Origin: Naegleria lovaniensis
Taxonomy: Eukaryota; Heterolobosea; Eutetramitea; Acrasida; Naegleriidae
Reading direction: 5' to 3'
DNA: 64,000 nt
Assembly: GCF_003324165.1 (NCBI RefSeq)
Contig: NW_025407858.1
Coordinates: 170,669 to 234,668, forward strand
Numbering within the stretch: the first letter of the stretch is position 1; the number at the start of each line of letters is the position of its first letter. Positions 45,501-57,062 of the stretch are shown here, in pieces. A program made the position numbers and the translations under genes. The notes under the pieces were generated by a model, which saw only the letters and a list, made by a program, of their open reading frames with translations, was not told the origin of the DNA and ran no database searches.

Positions 45501-48500
45501 AATCTTTAAGGGATTTGTTCTTCAATTGAAAGATTCTTCTGATTCTTCTGGTAAATTGAATACGAAACAACAAAATAGTGTGGATGTAGATATTCCAGCG
45601 TATTGGGCCAAACGTTGGTGTGTCATTACTGAAGAATTTCTCTTTTTATATTCACATCGTAAATCACCATTGCCCGAGAGTGCATTCACATTAATACCCA
45701 AGAAGAAGATTTCTCTACCAGGAGTGACCAATATGGATTTTGCATTACCACAGTATCATCGATTTGAAAGTATTGATTCTTTGGCAGAGAATGAATGGTC
45801 AAATTCCAATAATAATAATAAGAGTACTAGTAGCAATAGTAATAGTAGCAGTAATAGTAGTAATATAGCAATAGTAGTAACAATCGTAATAGTACTATTC
45901 ATACACTCCTTTCACAAACTCTGAGTGGTGGCAATGATGAAAAGAATTTATGTTTTACTTTGAAATTTGAGAGAAATCCTACTTCTACGAACAAATCCAA
46001 CCCATCTCTGATCTATTTCTTGGCAAATAATGAACAACAAAAAGAATCTCTCTTTGAAACGATTCAAATCAATAGTGGTCTCATTAAGGTTGGTTCCTCT
46101 GAAGAAGAACGATTATTAGAAAAATTAGGATTACCCATTGAAACTCATTCCGATTCTGATATGGGAATTAGCAGTGCTACGACTCCCTCCGATTCAAAGA
46201 GTACAAATGCATCGACGATGATGACAGAGGAAGGTATTGGTAAAATTCAAGTATGGCCCATTTCATCGGATTCCATCTCGAAAGAAGACTTGGAAGATTT
46301 ATTTGGAGTTTTTGGCGCCATTGATCAAATTGAATTATTTTCAAAAGAACATCGAGCCGTAGTGACTTTCCATAAAAAGAGTTCAGCCATGAATGCACTC
46401 GTATTGAACCATACGAATTTGGATGCCACAAAAATCAATGTCCAGGCTCTTTCGGAGGAACAACTCTATGAACCAGGTTATTTGAAAGTTGAGAATATTT
46501 CACCTCAATGTTCCAAACAAGACATTCGAGTGATTTTTGCAACATTTGGTGAAATTCAAAAAATCAAACTGTGGCGTGATCCCAATGCCAAGAATCATTC
46601 GTTTTGTGGAATTATTAAATTCAAAACAGTGGAACAAGCGAAAATGGGACTCGTATTCCATGGATCGAAATTGTATTATGAAGAAATTAAGGTAACCTTT
46701 TTAGAGAGTGGTGATTCCACACTGAATAGTAACAATAGTACTAGTGGTAACAACTCGAATAGTAACAACTCGAATACTACTAGTAATGACCATTCTCTCT
46801 TCCTATTGGGTGAAGATAAATTATTCAATAATGAATATGATCCCAATGAAGTCAAAGCCAATCGACAAAAAGTTCTCATTCAAATCAAGGGAGACAAAAA
46901 GATTCGTTCTCGTCAAGTTGAACTCTCACCAAAATCCATCAATTCAGGAGATGTCTTTATATTGGATTGTGGTAGTTTGATTTATGTATGGAATGGTAAA
47001 CACACTTCAAGATTCAAAAAAGCACGTGGTTTAGATGTTGCTACTAATTTGAAACTCAAAGAACGAGGTGGTAATGCTAAAATTATCATTATTGATGAAG
47101 GTCCAAGTACTAGTACTACAACTACTGCTACTGCTACTACTAGTACAACTACTACTATACGTGAAGATGAACGTGAAATGGAACGACAATTTTGGAATGC
47201 ACTCTTTTCTGAATATAGAGATCCTTCCTTTGTGCGGGAAGAGTTTTTGAATCACATTCCCAGCACAGGAGGAGATGATAAAGAATTTGAAGAAAAGATG
47301 GATAAGAATACCATTTTATATCGAATTAATTTCACGGAACATTTATTTGATTTTTCAGAGGGTGGTAGTAATAGTACTGGTGGTGGTCATGGTAATAATA
47401 GTAATAATAGTAATAGTAGTAACACTAGAACGAGTGGAAAGTATCAATTGAAAATTGTACATCGACACTCACAACCAGCACTCTCTGATTTGAAATCTCA
47501 ATTTGTCTATGTATTGGATTGTTTGAGTGAAATTTATATTTGGGAAGGAAAATACTCATCGAAACAACAACGCTTGTTTGGTCGAACCTTTGCCTCCAAA
47601 ATTGAACAACAAGATCATCGACCCATTTGGACTCGTGTCTGTAAAATTGTGGAACACTCTGAACCTATACTCTTTAAGGAAAAGATGAGTGATTATGCAG
47701 GTGTGTTACCAATTGCAGTTTCACAAGCTGCCATTGATGAAAAACAAGGAAAGGGTAATGTGGCAGCCAAGAAAGAACAACATGAAATTAATGTCAATGA
47801 CATGTTGAATGTAGAGAAGACATTAACTCAATCACTACTACAAACTCAAACACAATCACTACTACTATTACCCACGAGAACCCATGTTTCACAATGAAAC
47901 CAATACAGAAGTATTTATATGGAAAGTAGAAGGTTTTGAAAAGGTAGATTACAATGATGATTATTATGGACAACTCTTTAGTGGAGATTCATTTGTGATT
48001 TTATTCAAATATTACAAATCGAATAAGGCCAAACATTTGATTTATTTTTGGCAAGGAAGAGATTGTTCTGTGAATGAGAAGGGTGCTTCTGCATTGTTGA
48101 CCATTGATGTTTCAAATATTAATTTACAAGGTGATGATGCACCACAAATTCGAATGATTCAACAGAAAGAGACTCGACACTTTTTAAGTATGTTTCAATC
48201 CTATTTGGGATTGGATGGATTGGTAATTCCTTTGGGTAAATTTAATTCAAGTGGTGATAGTAGTTCGAGTGGTATTGGTAGTAGTTCGAGTGGTAGTGAA
48301 ATGGGAGGTAGTGCCATGAAAAAACCACAATTCTCAAAATCTACCATTGGTAGTCATACAAGTAGTAGTAGTGGTCATCTCGCAACGACAGAAGAATCTT
48401 CAAAGAGAGTGTTCCAACAAGCACTTTCACAATTATACATTTATGACATTCGATGTGTCAAGTCATTGATAGCAAAGAGTGATGATCGTTCAGAATCATT

Positions 48501-49449
48501 CTGTGAAAAGACAAGGGCCGTTCAAGTAGACACGAGTGAGTTTAAGAGTATTGAACAAATTTCTCGACTCTTCAATTCCAATCATACACTCTTAATTGTT
48601 ACCAAAGATAAGAAAGAAGGATATTTATGGAAAGGAAAATATCATCATCAAGAGAAGGAGTTGGCTCTTGCTCGTCACGTTTCCAATCATGTATTGAAAT
48701 TTCCAGATTCTAAATTAATACAAATGGATCAAAATGCAGAAAAAGATTCATTATGGAAATTGTTTGGATTGAATGCCATGAATGCTACACCTATCAAGAA
48801 GGTTATCAAATCTCAACTTGATTTACAAAAGAAGAGAACAGATCCAATTTTATATCAATTCTCTGGTGCAACTGGAGTGGTCGACGTGGAGCGAGTTTAT
48901 AATTTTTCACAAGACGACTTGGACATATTTAACGTGTTTTTATTGGATGCACAAGAGTTGGGTTGTTTCTTGTGGTTTGGCTCAAATTCATCCCATAATC
49001 TCCAAAAGGTTGCACTTGAAACTTCTCTCAGATATTGCATGACACATTATGCAACTGTTAACAATACCAAAAATCAAGAAGACTACACTGACGTGAATTT
49101 ATTCGTGACTTATACAGGTCAAGAACCAGCCACATTCAAAACTCATTTCCATGCATGGGGTACATACAGAGACAAATACATTGTCAATCACTTGAATTCC
49201 AATACCAGTAACCTTTCCAAAGAAGTGTTAATTCCTGCAAGTGATTTGATGAAAGAGTATGCAAGAAAGACCTATTCTTACAAGACACTTCTTTCTGAAC
49301 AGTTACCACCTGGAGTGGATGCAACGAAATTGGAAGAATACTTGAGCAATGAAGAATTCCAATTAGTATTCTCCATGACCAGAGATGAATTTAATCAACT
49401 ACCAAAATGGAAACAAGAAAGCGAAAAAAGAAAGGTCTATCTTTTCTAG
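42549..49449 (+). CDS. Villidin-like protein: coronin-type WD40, PH, two RRM-like, five gelsolin-like domains, villin headpiece
   Basis: Exons 42549-42780, 43204-43712, 43935-45071 and 45251-49449, about 2026 residues. Order by approximate residue: coronin-like WD40 propeller 60-420 (TCSADCTIKIWKI, SSTDNTLRIWDITSQKDLIV, REYALWDLRKG, VFEVARFMKL); PH-like region 510-650; second PH 680-800 (IFKGFVLQLK, WAKRWCVITEEFLFLYS); RRM-like 950-1030 (KIQVWPISSDSISKEDLEDL, FGAIDQIELF); RRM-like 1034-1110 (LKVENISPQCSKQDIRVIF, NHSFCGIIKFKTVEQA); gelsolin-like segments near 1160, 1360, 1510, 1690 and 1830 (GDVFILDCGSLIYVWNGKH, TEVFIWKVEG, YFWQGRDC); headpiece 1965-2026 (SYKTLLSEQLPPGVD, WKQESEKRKVYLF). Except for the RRMs this is the plan of Dictyostelium villidin, an actin- and membrane-associated protein. 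Frame slips near 44553, 45861 and twice in 47830-47880, all in AGT/AAT or ACT repeats. Confidence 0.9.
43117..43166 (+). repeat. Short C/A-rich tandem repeat in first villidin intron
   Basis: CCCATCCTCACA is repeated three to four times and runs into a CA tract. A similar CCCACACATCACCCACACACA array fills about 43866-43935 just before exon 3. Both lie in introns. Confidence 0.85.
45088..45232 (+). repeat. Intronic tandem repeat, dimer unit of about 60 bases
   Basis: The third intron of the villidin-like gene (45072-45250) is filled by alternating TATGATTCACTTGTCATTGA and TATGATTCACTGATGATA units, each followed by TACATACACTT; about two full dimers plus a partial copy. No coding effect. Confidence 0.85.
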
Positions 49450-49459
49450 AATAAATAAT

Positions 49460-52400
49460 TTAATCCAAATATTGTCGAAATGCACAACAAATTCCATTAA
49501 TCAATCCAACATGATTCAGATAAGCTGTATGATTCATCTTTTTGGTAATTCGATCTACAAAAGATTGAGATTGAATCTTTTTCTTTGAGCCATCAAAGGC
49601 GCTCTCCTTTTCGTCTTCGCTACTGTCTTCTCCACTTTCTTTTTTTCTAAAAGATAACGCTCCAAATGAAGATACATCATCAAATGTGTCTTCCATTGTT
49701 GTCGTATGATGTTTCTTATTGAAAACTTGCACAGTAGAACAAAACTCCTTTTTCTCATGATTCTTAAAGAGGTAGGTCATGTCACATTTGCATCGAATCA
49801 ATTTGGTATTAGCAAAAGTCTCCGATAGATTGGAAATCATTCTTGAGAGTATACTTTTCGATGTTTTCTTTTTTGTTAAAATGAGAGGTTTTAAACTTGC
49901 TTCATAGTAAATCAATGCAGATTCCATTGGAACATAGGTATCTTGTTCAGAACCAATGAGAATCACTTGTTTGAACCATGCTAAATCATTGGTCATTGAT
50001 AACTGAAAGAGTAAACATTGCTCCAACTTGTGAGCATCACCTGTACATGCTTTTTCATCATAATCTTCCATCGCTAATTCTTGAAGACACTTTTCTCCTT
50101 TGAGTGATTTTAAAAACCATATTCCTGCTCGAACCAAACGATTAGAATACTCTGGTTCTCTACTTTTTAACTTTTTAATAGGTCCAATTCCCAAGTGAGG
50201 AACAGACAAACTCATAAAAGTATATAGATATGGGAATATCTTTCTCCATTCTGAACGATAATGATAAAATGCAGCTCTTAGAATTATTCCTCCAAGTGAG
50301 TGGCATACAAAGCTAATCTTATGAAAAAAGAGTTCACTGTCATTGATGTGTGTATTCACTTCATCAGTTACAAGTTTTGCCATCGTCTTGATAGAGGAAT
50401 TATTGTAATTGTGCGACTCTTTGGAATGTAATTTGTCAAGAGACTTGACAATGAAAAATTGATGCTTATCGTCATGAAAATGCATAGAAAGTATAGTTTT
50501 GAAGGTAACAAAGTCATAGTGACTTGATTTGTAGCCTGGAATGAATACTAATAATAGAAGTATGAAAAGCTAAGAAAACTTCAAAATATCAGTATAAACT
50601 TACCAATTAAATGGTTCCTATTGAGTTGTGCATGAATTCCATTTCTAGAAATAGATTTAGATCCTGCAAGAGGTAAACTCGCAGTACTGTTTTGAGGAAT
50701 GTCCAGAGTGCTGAAACGATCTTCTTTGGACTCTTTCGGAAATAACACAGGTTCTAATGGTTCATCACCCATAATGTCTGCTACTGATAACTCTTTTTCA
50801 GAAGGCTCTGAAACTTCAGAAATTAAACTAAATGGTGAAAATCTTGGATAAAAAAACATATTCGTGTCAATCAAGTTATTGATAGAGTTGATAAGGTGCT
50901 TTTGTTCTTGAACTGTGTCTGTTGTTTGTGTGGGTGTCGAGTCATGGTTATATTCATTAATGTGTTCCAAAGATGACAAACTCTCTCCGCTCCATTCTTT
51001 CCCCATTCTTTCCAACATGAATGTTTCAAGTTTTTGTAAAACAAATTTTGGTTGATCTACAATTAATTTCTGTTGATTTTTCCACAAATCTTCAATGGTC
51101 TCTAAAAGTGGTTTAAATTCACTACTAATGACATCAGGGATGAGATCAAAGTCATTCATATCATTATCAAACTTTTGATTCAAAGTTCTAATAAAGGTTT
51201 CTACTTCTCTATTTTTCTTCTTTTCATTGTATTGATAAGGATTAGAAAGCAAAGAGCGAGATGAACAAGTTTCTTGCAAGCCTCCTACAGGTTTCAATTG
51301 TAGTAATTTTGCACTTGGAGAATTGTAAAGAAATGGATTGGAAAGAGTGGATTTTGGTGCGAGAGCTTCAATACTATATTTTGAATCAGTAACATCTGAA
51401 AAAGACTTTCTTCTGAGTGATGAGATTAGAGATTTCTTTTCATGTGTGTTGGTAGGAGTGGATGACTTTTCACAAAGATCATTAATAAGGTATGTCAGTG
51501 CATCTCTAGATCCCATTAAACATGTTACAATTTCTCTTGCGAATTCAATACTATGAGAAATAACATCAGCTCTCTTCCATGACCTGTTTCTAGCAAGTAC
51601 ATTTGGATACAATTCTGTTAGATCAAGGATGAGGTTTTTCTCATAGGAAGAAACTGAAGAGAACCATGTTTCATCAAACAAAGTCTCTGCATTACCTTCT
51701 TGATCGAGAGTAGCATCTATTTGGGAGGTACAGCTTGCTCCTCCACTCTTTGTATTGGATTTAAGAATGATTGGAGAAGAAAGAGTTTGTAATTCACTAT
51801 TCAGTCTTCGTGGTGGAAGAGTATTATAGGACACATCGAGTAACACGATATGAATGGATGATTTGAGGATACTGTAATACCAATTTTCAAAAATGGCTGG
51901 ATAGTATAAATTAAAACCTCTAATTGCCTTTCTAATAGTAATGGATCGATCAGCTACTTTTACAAAATCATTGACATCAAATTGTTTCACTTGATATTCA
52001 TATTTTTTCATTCTTTCAAATTTCTTTTCTTCCTTTTGAATTCCTTCCTTATCTTTTGGTAAGTGAAATAATTGGAAATCAATATCAATTAAATTATACT
52101 TGAGCAGAGTGGACATGTCAGCAGAGATGTCAAAAATAACAATTTCATGAAGCATAACTTCTTGTTCTCTATATCTGATATAAAATACTTGAGATTGCTT
52201 TGAGTTGTTGTAAACCTTTCTAGAATCTTCCTTAAATTGCTCATTCATCATCATATCAATTTTTATGTTGTTTTGATGCGGTAATAAAGGGTGTGTCGAT
52301 GACATGCCCAAAATGGCGTTAGAGTCTACAAATCTAACTGAAAAGTCTGATGCCGAGTTATTATGTACATGATTTGCATCGTATTTTCCTTGTCGTCCTT

Positions 52401-52677
52401 CTGTTGAAGAATGTAATACAAACGAGTTGATTAGAAACTTTTCACGAACTTGTTCCTTATTTCCGCTGTAATGTGCTGATGAAGACTTTTTTCTGGAATG
52501 ATCACGCATTGATGTTGCTGTTGTAGAAGAAGGGCTTGATGCAAAAGCATTCCGTGCAACGCATTGCTCTCGAGGGTTTACTTCAATTCGGACGTAATAA
52601 TATCCTTTATGTAGCATACCAGAGTTGATGAATCGCTCCAAATTCACCATCAATCTTATTTTGCCTTTGAACGTCAT
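49460..52677 (-). CDS. FAM135-type lipase-like protein (DUF676 serine esterase)
   Basis: Exons 52677-50604 and 50547-49460, 1053 residues. The N-terminus (LERFINSGMLHKGYYYVRIE) matches the N-terminal FAM135 domain. The C-terminal alpha/beta-hydrolase has the oxyanion segment split by the intron (NHLI/VFIPGYKSSHYDF), the nucleophile elbow FVCHSLGGIILR, the acid loop GSEQDTYVP and the histidine in YLNHVGLINGI, so a Ser-Asp-His triad is complete. Long Ser-rich linkers separate the two. Animal and plant FAM135 proteins are poorly characterised; lipid ester hydrolysis is inferred from the fold. Its stop is 10 bases from the villidin stop (convergent). Confidence 0.88.
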
Positions 52678-52837
52678 GGTAGAGATTTATGAATTTTTTT
52701 TTGAATTCAGTACGTCGTGGCGGGAACTCTGCTGTTTGGAGTTCTTTCAAGGAAGCCGCAGAGAGAGAATCATATTGACAAGTGTTTGTAATTTTTTTAA
52801 TAATAAGATCATCGAGTCAGGTGACATGATGATATCC

Positions 52838-53544
52838 CTAATAATCAGCCATGTCGTCCGTCCACAATCCACAATCAACAATCTTGACAGGAGCTACAGG
52901 CTTATCATGACCGTGTGTCTTGACCATTTCAATCTTTCTCACAACGTCCATGCCTTCCAAAACCTTTCCGAACACAACATGTCGACCATCCAACCATGGA
53001 GTAGGACCCAAAGTAATGAAGAATTGAGAGCCATTGGTATCCTTTCCAGCATTGGCCATTGAAAGACATCCCACAAAGTGATTGATCTTAAAGTTTTCAT
53101 CTTCAAATTTTTCTCCGTAAATGGATTTACCACCCATACCATTGTGATGAGTAAAATCACCACCTTGAATGACAAAGTTAGAGATGATTCTATGAATGCT
53201 TGATCCTTTGTAGCCAAAGCCTTTAGCATGAGTGGCCAATTGCTTGAAATTTTCGGCAGTCTATAGTGTGATGATTTCATCGGGAGTATCATCAAATCAT
53301 CATAAATTTTCAGATTAATACATTCAACGTTACACCAAACAATGCATTGATGAAATGTACTTACCTTTGGAACAGTCTTACCAAACAATCCAAACACAAT
53401 CCTGCCAGCAGGTTTATCACCAATTTGCATATCAAAATATACTTTATCAGTAACTTGTTTCAAATCATCATCGGCCGATCCAGCAAGAACAACACCACAA
53501 AAGCACACAAGCAAACACACCAAGGAGAGGGCAAGTTTTGTCAT
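52838..53544 (-). CDS. Secreted cyclophilin-type peptidyl-prolyl isomerase
   Basis: Exons 53544-53365 and 53260-52838 (200 residues). A signal peptide ([19 protein letters not shown]) precedes a complete cyclophilin: [20 protein letters not shown], then [60 protein letters not shown]. Catalytic and cyclosporin-site residues (Arg, Phe, Gln, Trp, His) are present. It resembles cyclophilin B in layout but ends DDMADY, with no KDEL-type signal, so secretion or another endomembrane site is likely. It assists proline isomerisation in folding. Confidence 0.96.
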
Positions 53545-53704
53545 TTTTTTGAAAATTATTGTCGATCGGATTACTGTATTGGAAAATACGTGTTTCTCTT
53601 CAGTGTATTCAACTGACCTCTTCACACAATCTTCACAACCATTCAACGTTACAACAATTTGTCATTCTCTAAATCATATCTATGGTCATCATCATCCATC
53701 ATGA

Positions 53705-56498
53705 CTATGGTGTGATCATTGAATTTTCTGTGAGCGAGTAAGGGCGATGATCCTTACCAACCCTTAGTGGTTCTTCTGTAGTATTGGCAGCACTAGCACC
53801 AGAACCAGCAACACCAACAACACCAACACTACTCTGGTTCGAATCCGTATGGATCTGATTACTACTCGTCACCAGGTGGTCTGAGGTGGTCTGCTCTCGA
53901 GAGTGAGGCACCACACCAAATTCTCGACGCAACGTTTCGAGATCAAACGGTAACGTTAACTGAATTTTCAAATTTGGTCTCTTGGCATTCTCTCTTCTCA
54001 ATCTCTCTAATTCTTCTTCGTCAATGATCCAAATATCTTCATCATCCACAGCATCACCTCGACCAAAACATAAAAGCATGGACTTGGCCATTTCCATTAC
54101 CTTACGAGCCCATGAAGAGGCTTTGTCATGAGAGGTCTTTTTCAAATCCATATAAAAATTCTTCTTGGATTGTACTTGTTCAATTCGATTACTGGTCGTG
54201 GTGGTATCAAAGGGAAGTGGAATGTCTTTGGTTGCTCTATAATTTTCAATATTTGCCAAATTCTCATGTTCCACTCGAAAGATATTCCAAACAAATCTTC
54301 TCAATAATTCCAAAGTAATGAACATGTAGAGAATCCATTCAAGAGTACTTGGTTCAATGAATACAAAAGCCTTTACAAATACAAATGGTAACCATGCCCA
54401 TCTCAATATAATATTTCCAATCATGGCCAAATAATAATAGAGTGGAGAGAAGATTAATTTTCTTCTCAGAAATAAATGAAAAGAAGAAGATGACGAAGAT
54501 GACCATGGCCATGACAACAAGGAAACTCCATTTTCAAAGAGACCCATATCAATTTTCAAATCCCAATACAATTTCAAACAGGTCGAACACATGTTACCAA
54601 TGAGCCAAACAATTCTTAAAAAAGTCCAATAAGAATCATGCGTTCCTCGAGTCATCATCATTAACTTGTCGATAAATGCAACAATGACAACGATACAACT
54701 CGATGCATATTTCAATGCATTTAAAAGATGCATTTTCTGACGAGTATCATAATACTTTCTCAAACATTGCATAAATCTACAATGATAAGGAATGTAATTG
54801 AGAATTGGAATTCCAATCGATTTCGTAGAATCACAAAATAATTTCATTACATTCGATTGACTGGTTGCTGGATAAATACATGCAATGAATTGTAATTCAA
54901 ATAAAACATCTCCTAAACTTGTTAATTGATCTGCAATGAAAAAGTCACTAAATCGAACAGCAGTGAAAGGTGAGGCTAACATTCTCAACACACATTTCAA
55001 AAACCAATATCTAAATTCAAAGTTCAATATTTTGAATGGATTGAATAAATAGAGTAATAATAGAATCCATAAAATGATTGGATGCCAATATGCATACTTT
55101 CCAATATTCATGATACCATACAAGTACGAGACAGTATTCATCATGTACATGAGTTGAGATACAAATATAATATTTAACATTAATAGGTAATGGTTAGAAA
55201 TCGAAAAGTTTGTAAACTCATCAATGGATTCAATCCTAAAATAAAGATATAATTAATAGAGTGGCTAGACCAAATTCTAATATTCACTGCAATGAGAAAT
55301 GCTAACATGACTGGAAATAGAATTAATCGATAGAGTGAAAAGGATTGATCACTATAATCAATACTTGATAAATTTGGTGCAAATTCATAGGTATGAAAAT
55401 AATAGAATATATTCACACCAATGAGAATGAACAAGGTACCTAATAATATACCACTGTAGAAGACATCTTTTGATGATGAATGGAAGAATGTGCCACCATA
55501 ACTGCCACCATAACCACCTGAAGCACTTCCTAGAATACCTCCTCTCATCTTTCCCAATGCTGCAATGGCTGCCTTAGTATCTTTTTCAAAGAAATATTCA
55601 GCATAATATTCAACAGTATCACGAATATGATGTTCAACAATTTTAGAATCTTTGAAATATTGAGATTTGATAAATTTGTTGGTTGAAAGTTTAAAATCAT
55701 CCTCTTCATTCAAAGATTGGTTGAATTGAGAGTTGATTTGAGAAGTCATACCAATGGTACTGTGTGTTGTTGTTGTTGTTGTTGTGGTTTCATGATCATT
55801 TCGAATCTCTGCAGAGTGATGATCATTCGTTGATGGATGAATCATTTCATTCATTTCATAAAAACTCCATTTCACTTTTCGTCCAACAATTTCTTCTAAT
55901 CTAGTACACAAATAAATCAATGCATTGAAATTCACCAATCTATAATTCAATAATAAATTTAAATTATAATAGTGTTCTTCAAGACCTTCTTTCAATTTTT
56001 GTCGTTGATTAAATGTTAAAATTTGTAACTTGTTGTTGTTGTTTGAAGATGTATTGAAAGTAATGATGATGCATATTGTCGATCATGAAACATTTCATTA
56101 ATCTTTTCAATTTGTTCTAATAAACGATCATGTTCAATGATCATTGCATTTTCTTGTTGAGTATAAAAAGAATTGATCTTATTCAATTCCTTGTAGAGTA
56201 AATATTTGAAATCATGAATCAATTCTTGAATGTCATGATCGAATGGATGATGACCCTGTGAAGTGGTACTGTCATTCTCACTTGTGTTACTACTACTACT
56301 CGTTGCTAAAACACGATCGACAGCGAATCGATACAAACTAGCGCCAATTGATCTTCTTCTTCTATGAGTACGATCATGAGAAGTTATTTGATTCGTCGAG
56401 GATGATCTTTTCAATTGTTTCAATTCCTCTTGAATGTTCTTCAATCGATCATTCACAAATTTAAAATCAATATATTTCAATTGCCATTCAACGACCAT
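53705..56498 (-). CDS. SPX-EXS phosphate exporter (XPR1/PHO1/SYG1 family)
   Basis: The SPX part has WQLKYIDFKFVNDRLKNIQ, FKYLLYKELNKINSFYTQQ, LNYRLVNFNALIYLCTRLEE and, later, DTKAAIAALGKM. The membrane part has several hydrophobic helices (VFYSGILLGTLFILIGVNIF, LFPVMLAFLIAVNI), and the EXS domain shows SPFTAVRFSDFFIADQLTSL, YHCRFMQCLRKYYDTRQK and RRFVWNIFRVEHENL. SPX binds inositol pyrophosphates; the family exports phosphate. Frame slips between about 56020 and 56000 and near 55180 each need one extra base; the corrected length is about 931 residues. The cytosolic tail is acidic then Ser/Thr-rich. The N-terminus is uncertain: the frame stays open upstream of 56498 to about 56610, and a Gln-rich reading continues to about 56720. 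Confidence 0.92.
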
Positions 56499-57062
56499 AC
56501 TCGAATAGAATTGTTGTTGGAGAGTCGAGTCATCATAGGAAGAGGCTAAAATATTTAGAGAAGATGCATTCTCTTCATTGAGTGATGTTGTTGGAGAATC
56601 CCATCCTCCGAGAGATTACTGTGTGAAGAATGATAATGATGATAGTGAATCATGAGGATGATCAGATGGGCGAGGATGATTGGCGACTTGTTGTTGTTGT
56701 ATTTGACTTTCAATGAACTATCGCGGGTTTTTTTGTGTAAATAACTGAAACATTACCGCCCTATTTCATGTTGAATCTCAAATTGGGAAATTGTTCATCA
56801 TGCATCCTTGTCATATGCATACACACAAGTCATATCGCGTCGATGCCATTCGCACAGTCAATAACATGTTTACCAACACCCTAGCATTCAACATGGGTGT
56901 TGAACCACAAAAAAAATTACCTCGTATTCTATCAGCGAAACAACAGCTTGTTTGAATCAATCAATATACATTCCGACAACCACACTCACACGTTAATCTA
57001 TAGACTCATCCATTTCACAGCATCTCATTGAAACTCTTCACATCTCATTGAAACATTTAGAA
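56499..57062. other. Divergent promoter region between SPX-EXS and XRN genes
   Basis: The left 220 bases may still encode the N-terminus of the SPX-EXS protein (FIESQIQQQQVANHPRPSDH on the minus strand, about 56720-56660, then a TAA, then GGWDSPTTSLNEENASSL). The rest, about 56730-57062, is AT-rich leader and promoter without repeats or RNA genes. Confidence 0.5.
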
